From Shewanella sp. (GTDB taxonomy: Bacteria > Pseudomonadota > Gammaproteobacteria > Enterobacterales > Shewanellaceae), in assembly GCF_013214165.1 (NCBI RefSeq), contig NZ_JABSSM010000027.1, forward strand, positions 1 to 64,000: a stretch of DNA of 64,000 nucleotides, written 5' to 3'. The position numbers and the translations under genes are program-made. Shown here in pieces: positions 59,960 to 64,000 of the stretch. The notes beneath the pieces are model-generated. The model was not told the DNA's origin. It was given only the letters and a program-made list of their open reading frames with translations, and ran no database searches. Position 1 is the stretch's first letter, and every line of letters begins with the position of its first letter.

Positions 59960-60283
59960 ATGCTTGATAACAATGACTTACAAAAAGCTCTTGCGGCTTT
60001 AGATGAATACGGCTTCGATAAAAAACATACAAGTGATTTATCTCAAGCTAGAAACAAACAGCAGATGACTAAATATATTGAGTCGCTTGATTATAGTTTA
60101 CGTCGTTTGCTCATATTACAAGATACGGTAGAAGACTTGGTTGCAAAGAAGAAGCATCAATTAACCCAGCAAGAAAACATACAAACTTATAAAACTAAAG
60201 TCATCAATCTTTCTAGACAATTCAACATCTCGTATGATGACGTTGTGCAAGTCATGATTAATTTAAAAAACCAGGCAATTTAA
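59960..60283 (+). CDS. Small helical protein of unknown function
   Basis: A 107-residue cytoplasmic protein, mostly helical, with a likely coiled-coil (about 35-80: YIESLDYSLRRLLILQDTVEDLVAKKKHQ) and a short C-terminal part (INLSRQFNISYDDVVQVMINL). The layout resembles an H-NS oligomerisation region followed by a link and short amphipathic helix, without the AT-hook DNA-binding part. That is a speculation; I do not recognise the family. It is a single gene with a terminator overlapping its 3' end. Confidence 0.65.
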   Translation: MLDNNDLQKALAALDEYGFDKKHTSDLSQARNKQQMTKYIESLDYSLRRLLILQDTVEDLVAKKKHQLTQQENIQTYKTKVINLSRQFNISYDDVVQVMINLKNQAI

Positions 60284-60298
60284 ACTGTCTGGTTTTTA
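60265..60298 (+). terminator. Rho-independent terminator at the end of the small helical gene
   Basis: The stem AAAAACCAG/CTGGTTTTT has a 14-base loop containing the stop codon, followed by AG. The hairpin overlaps the last codons of the gene. Confidence 0.65.
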
Positions 60299-60615
60299 GT
60301 TCTGTTTTCAACTGAGACTTATTTTAGCCTTAAGCTTATTGATGATAAAATAACACTTTAAAGCTGGAGACGAGCCCATCTAATGCTGTTGTTCCTTGCA
60401 GGAACTGTTCTGTCGTCTCATTAATTTGTCCCCTCTTTGTTGATTTTCTACTGAAATATCATTGATTCGAGTCTCACTCATTGGCCTGAGAAAATATCTT
60501 GACCTCTTTCTCACTAACCAAGATATATACTTATCAAGCTCGCGATCCAGATTTTAAAATGCTGCTTACATATGCTTTCGAAGTAGAGTATCGATGAAGC
60601 CAGAGGATATTCAGA
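60284..60615. other. 332-base gap with nothing recognisable beyond the terminator
   Basis: Between the small helical gene and msrQ I see no coding frame, repeat or regulatory palindrome. The two genes converge here. Confidence 0.45.
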
Positions 60616-61248
60616 TTACTGGCTGCTCAACCTTAGCCTTAAGCGAGTCAATGTCTGCGACAGTTTTTTACCTATCGAGAACCTTAAGCTCAATAAGCCA
60701 ATGACAATTAAGATATAAATACTGGGCTCGATGATTTCAGATTTCACCGACCAATAGAAGTGAATAGGCACTAAGATGGCGACCAGATAAACCCAGTTAT
60801 GTAATTGCTGCCAACGTCTGCCCATTTTTTTTCTGATGATTTTTAATGAGGTAATAGACAAGGCAATTAAAATTAGATAAGCCACAGCCCCAACTAATAT
60901 GTAGGGACGCTTAAGGATCTCCTGCAACAGGAGTGACCATTCGAACAAGAGATCTAAACTGATAAAGGCCATAATATGTAAACTGGCATAGGCAAATACA
61001 TAGAGGCCGATTAGACGGCGAGTCTGTATCAATATCCCTTGCTTTAAGCGACGCGCTAAAGGAGAGATCATCAGTAGGACCACTAAGGTATTGAGGGCGC
61101 CGACTCCGGTATAATGAATAATGTACTGCACCGGATCTCCCCCGGCATCACCTGTCAGCACAGAGATCACCAGATAACCGACAGGCCATAAGGCGACCAG
61201 ATGTATGACGGTTTTGAGCCAAAAAAGATGTTTCGAAGTTAACCGCAT
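60616..61248 (-). CDS. msrQ: Heme-binding membrane subunit MsrQ of the methionine sulfoxide reductase system
   Basis: MsrQ is a heme-b membrane protein that delivers electrons to periplasmic MsrP. The 210-residue product has five or six membrane segments with conserved His (GVGALNT...; LIGLYVFAYASLHIMAFISLD; RRWQQLHNWVYLVAILVPIHFYWSVKS). The frame extends to 61305, but ATG 61248 has GGAGG five bases upstream, a strong site, so it is chosen. It lies downstream of msrP on the same strand. Confidence 0.93.
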   Translation of the reverse strand: MRLTSKHLFWLKTVIHLVALWPVGYLVISVLTGDAGGDPVQYIIHYTGVGALNTLVVLLMISPLARRLKQGILIQTRRLIGLYVFAYASLHIMAFISLDLLFEWSLLLQEILKRPYILVGAVAYLILIALSITSLKIIRKKMGRRWQQLHNWVYLVAILVPIHFYWSVKSEIIEPSIYILIVIGLLSLRFSIGKKLSQTLTRLRLRLSSQ

Positions 61249-61312
61249 TATTCCTCCAACTGTGTCACTGGGACTATCGCCACGATTACCCATAATCTGC
61301 TTCATTTTCTAA

Positions 61313-62335
61313 CTAGAAATATCTTTTTAGATCTAACCCCTGATATAAATCTGCCACTTGCTCCCCATAGCCATTAAACATTTGAGTATTAATCCGCTGG
61401 GCCGAAAACAAGCCTCCCTCACCTATACGCCTCTCGGTTGCCTGAGACCAACGTGGATGGTCGACATTTGGGTTCACATTGGCGTAAAAGCCATATTCAT
61501 GGGACGCAAGCTGATTCCAGCTAGTGGGTGGCTGTTTATTCATGACGCGGATCCTGACGATGGACTTAATACTCTTAAAGCCATACTTCCAAGGTACAAC
61601 CAAACGTATTGGCGCGCCATTTTGAGGCGGTAAGGTTTTACCATATAAGCCAACCGCCATGAAGGATAATGGGTTCATCGCTTCGTTAATGGTTAAGCCT
61701 TCGACATAGGGGTAATGGATCCCGCCGCCCATTAAGCGGCTCTTCTGACCGGGCATCTGCTCGGGATCAAACAAGGTCTCGAACGCCACATGAGTAGCAT
61801 GGCTCTTCACTCCGGCCTTTTTCAATAAGCTAGCAAGAGGAAATCCCACCCAAGGCACCACCATAGACCAGGCTTCGACACAACGAAGACGGTAGGTGCG
61901 CTCTTCCAAGGCTAGCATCTGAGTTAAATCATCCAAATCTAACGTCAAGGGACGCTCTACTTCTCCTTCGATGACAAGCTGCCAAGGATCGACACTTAGC
62001 CCTTGAGCATGTTCGGATGGGTCCTGTTTACTGGTACCAAACTCATAGAAATTATTGTGGGTGGTGATTTTATTGAACGGCGTTGTCGCCCCATTGCCGG
62101 TGAAACTCAAGTTAGAGGTATACGTTAACGGGGAAGTTATAAATTGCGATATTTTCTTATCACCAAAGAGATCGAAGATCCCGGCCTGAACCTGGCCTGG
62201 AATACTCGCACCTAAGGCGCCAAGCCCCAAAGCCTTGATGATTCGTCTGCGGTCATTGAACACAGATTCCGGCGTCACATCTGAATCTTTAAGCTCCCAT
62301 GGGGCTTTTTGTCTGATACCTTGGGTAAATTTCAT
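61313..62335 (-). CDS. msrP: Periplasmic methionine sulfoxide reductase MsrP (molybdoenzyme)
   Basis: MsrP reduces oxidised methionine in periplasmic proteins. The 340-residue protein has a twin-arginine-type signal (NDRRRIIKALGLGALGASI, with RR at about 29-30) and the SUOX fold: RLRCVEAWSMVVPWVGFPL with the molybdopterin Cys, MGGGIHYPYVEGLTINEAMNPL, and GAPIRLVVPWKYGFKSIKSI. It is followed by msrQ. The Tat signal fits export of a cofactor-loaded enzyme. Confidence 0.96.
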   Translation of the reverse strand: MKFTQGIRQKAPWELKDSDVTPESVFNDRRRIIKALGLGALGASIPGQVQAGIFDLFGDKKISQFITSPLTYTSNLSFTGNGATTPFNKITTHNNFYEFGTSKQDPSEHAQGLSVDPWQLVIEGEVERPLTLDLDDLTQMLALEERTYRLRCVEAWSMVVPWVGFPLASLLKKAGVKSHATHVAFETLFDPEQMPGQKSRLMGGGIHYPYVEGLTINEAMNPLSFMAVGLYGKTLPPQNGAPIRLVVPWKYGFKSIKSIVRIRVMNKQPPTSWNQLASHEYGFYANVNPNVDHPRWSQATERRIGEGGLFSAQRINTQMFNGYGEQVADLYQGLDLKRYF

Positions 62336-62630
62336 CTATACAGTCCCTTTTAAATGTTAAGCGGTAAAAACCACATACTAGTATTAGACAGGAAGAAGTA
62401 ACAAAAAATTTCCTAAAATCCCAGTTAACTTAATCAATATTGGTCAGATGCTATCAATTCACCTCCTGAACCGCCTGCAACGCACTCATCTCCCCCCAAA
62501 CCAAGATCAAACATATTATCAACATATGATTAAGAGTTATTCATTTACGCTAAATACTGCAAGATGCCACTTGAAGATAGTCATCTTGCATGAGAGTCTA
62601 TTCGCTTCATTCTTTATTACCTCCTTTCTT
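62336..62630. other. Divergent region between msrP and rmuC
   Basis: A region of about 295 bases between msrP (reverse) and rmuC (forward). An in-frame ATG at 62526 could extend rmuC upstream by 35 residues, but those residues do not look like RmuC. No clear promoter is identified. Confidence 0.4.
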
Positions 62631-64000
62631 ATGCCAACAAATCTACCTCTGTCTCTGCCCGAAATCATCGTATTGAGCGCGGTCGCTTTTCTGTCTCTAC
62701 TTATCGGTGCCTTGTTGAACCAACGTCTGACGCGACAGAGGTGGCAACAAGTAAAAAAACAACTTGCAGACCAGCACCAACGCGCGCTAGATGAAATCCA
62801 AATTGAGATCGGCCACAGGGATTCATTGTTATTAGATAAAGAAGCACAGATAGAAACCTTATACGCCAAGGTCGAGATAAATCTCAGTGCCTTAGGACAA
62901 GCTCAAGCCGAATCGAGTCGTCTTCCTCAATTAGACAGCCAACTGCAGGAATCCCAGCGAAAACTGATGGATACTCAACTGGCCCTGTCAAAATCCAATG
63001 CCATGCAACAGACCTTGACCGTCAAATTTAGTACCCAGCAACAAGCGCTGGAGGATAAAATCTCTCTATTAGAGAGTGCGGAAATCCGTTTAACAACCCA
63101 ATTTGAAAATCTCGCTAACAAGATATTTGAAGAACGCAGTGAGAAGTTACAGAGCCAAAACACTCAGCATTTAGATGCTGTGTTAGCCCCTTTTAAACAG
63201 CAGCTTGAGGGGTTTAGAAAACAAGTTCAGGAGTCTTATACTAATGAGCAATCTGAGCGCAGTGCATTCCGCCACCAACTGGAATCACTCAAGGCCCTCA
63301 ACCAGCAGATGAGTCAAGACGCTGTCAACCTCACCAAGGCACTCAAGGGTGACAATAAACAGCAAGGTAACTGGGGAGAGGTCATTTTAGAACGTGTATT
63401 ACAAGAGAGTGGTTTGCGTGAGGGTCATGAGTATGACACCCAGACTGAGCTTAAAAATGATGCTGGTAAGCGCTTTAAGCCCGATGTCATCGTTCACCTG
63501 CCTGAGAATAAAGACGTCGTTATCGATGCTAAGATGTCATTGGTCGCTTATGAGCGGTATTTCAACAATGATGATGCAGATATCAAAGCACAGGCACTTA
63601 AAGATCATGTCCTCTCTATCCGGGGGCACATTAAGGGCCTGAGCCAAAAAGACTATCAAAAACTTCATGGGCTAACCAGCCTGGATTACGTGCTCATGTT
63701 TATCCCCTTGGAGCCGGCATTTTTACTCGCACTGGAACATGACCCTAGCCTGGTAAACTATGCCTTAGATCTCAACATCATGCTGGTAAGCCCTACCAAC
63801 CTTTTGGTTGCCCTAAGGACAATTAACAACATTTGGCGCTACGAATATCAAAATCAAAACGCTCAACGTATCGCCAAACAAGCAGGAAAGATATACGATA
63901 AACTGTGCGGCTATATCGAAGATATGGAAAAACTCGGTAGGGCTATCGAAAGCGCCGAGAAAAGCTATACCAACGCCATGGGCAAGCTGGCCAGTGGTAA
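62631..64000 (+). CDS. rmuC: DNA recombination protein RmuC, cut by window edge
   Basis: RmuC is a nuclease-fold protein first linked to limiting inversion at short inverted repeats. The gene is open to the end of the window. The protein has an N-terminal membrane helix (LPEIIVLSAVAFLSLLIGALL), a long coiled-coil (about 30-200), then the conserved RmuC core: ALKGDNKQQGNWGEVILERVLQESGLREG, VIDAKMSLVAYERYF, LDYVLMFIPLEPAFLLAL and ALRTINNIWRYEYQNQNAQRIA. The match to E. coli RmuC is close through the whole core. The ATG at 62631 has no good ribosome site, so the exact start is uncertain. Confidence 0.95.
   Translation, partial: MPTNLPLSLPEIIVLSAVAFLSLLIGALLNQRLTRQRWQQVKKQLADQHQRALDEIQIEIGHRDSLLLDKEAQIETLYAKVEINLSALGQAQAESSRLPQLDSQLQESQRKLMDTQLALSKSNAMQQTLTVKFSTQQQALEDKISLLESAEIRLTTQFENLANKIFEERSEKLQSQNTQHLDAVLAPFKQQLEGFRKQVQESYTNEQSERSAFRHQLESLKALNQQMSQDAVNLTKALKGDNKQQGNWGEVILERVLQESGLREGHEYDTQTELKNDAGKRFKPDVIVHLPENKDVVIDAKMSLVAYERYFNNDDADIKAQALKDHVLSIRGHIKGLSQKDYQKLHGLTSLDYVLMFIPLEPAFLLALEHDPSLVNYALDLNIMLVSPTNLLVALRTINNIWRYEYQNQNAQRIAKQAGKIYDKLCGYIEDMEKLGRAIESAEKSYTNAMGKLASG

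Noticed and set aside
62526-62630. Upstream extension of rmuC from ATG 62526
   Set aside because: The added residues do not resemble RmuC N-termini, and no better ribosome site is gained.

Overview
The window looks like chromosomal DNA from a marine Shewanella or a close relative (Gammaproteobacteria, Alteromonadales). The evidence is gene order and protein type: rsxCDGE-nth, yebC-ruvCAB, cmoAB, a thiC-thiDE-thiF-thiS-thiG-thiH operon behind a TPP riboswitch, dnaQ/rnhA next to yafS-gloB-mltD, an 815-residue FadE and msrPQ. Base composition is moderate and even. I see no insertion sequence, prophage, integrase, plasmid gene or CRISPR array. The window cuts rsxC at the left edge and rmuC at the right edge.

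Layout. 1-3261: end of the Rsx (Rnf-type) electron-transfer operon with nth behind it. 3979-4802: a small membrane peptide gene and gloA between two terminators. 4837-8073: a large TonB-dependent receptor with a long upstream region carrying several palindromic sites. 8074-13948: an unusual fimbria-like locus (DUF4402-type subunits, PapD-like chaperone, divergent usher). 13996-18844: ruvB, ruvA, ruvC, yebC and aspS. 19015-21813: a membrane sensor with three solute-binding domains and a degenerate GGDEF domain. 21963-23756: cmoAB. 23835-29909: a five-gene same-strand run with a retropepsin-like lipoprotein, an inactive-transglutaminase 7TM protein, an ATP-grasp ligase, an M3-peptidase-like protein without the zinc motif, and an unknown exported protein. 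29906-30599: gene remnants and a small orphan. 30677-37506: thiamin biosynthesis. 37681-38527: a broken membrane-protein gene. 38751-43963: PAQR protein, DTW enzyme, histidine kinase, deformylase and POT transporter. 44284-48923: small orphan, DUF3108 protein, class II amidotransferase and fadE. 48954-49639: tRNA-Asp array with one disrupted copy. 49771-56785: TIGR03503 protein, dnaQ, rnhA, LysR regulator, yafS-like methyltransferase, gloB and mltD. 56849-64000: BsuPI-domain lipoprotein, AsmA protein, small coiled-coil protein, msrQ, msrP and rmuC.

Functional links. GloA and GloB are the two glyoxalase enzymes, encoded 50 kb apart. CmoA makes the carboxy-SAM that CmoB transfers to tRNA. RuvABC forms the Holliday-junction machinery. 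The thi genes make both halves of thiamin phosphate under TPP feedback. MsrPQ repairs periplasmic methionine sulfoxide. Most of the window is ordinary core genome. The parts most worth attention are the 23.8-29.9 kb retropepsin/transglutaminase/ATP-grasp run with its pseudo-M3 peptidase, the divergent chaperone-usher locus, the 27-residue membrane peptide at 4033-4116, and the decaying sequences at 29.9-30.3, 37.7-38.5 and 49.1 kb.

All domain and family calls come from reading the translated sequence and remembered family features. No search was run.
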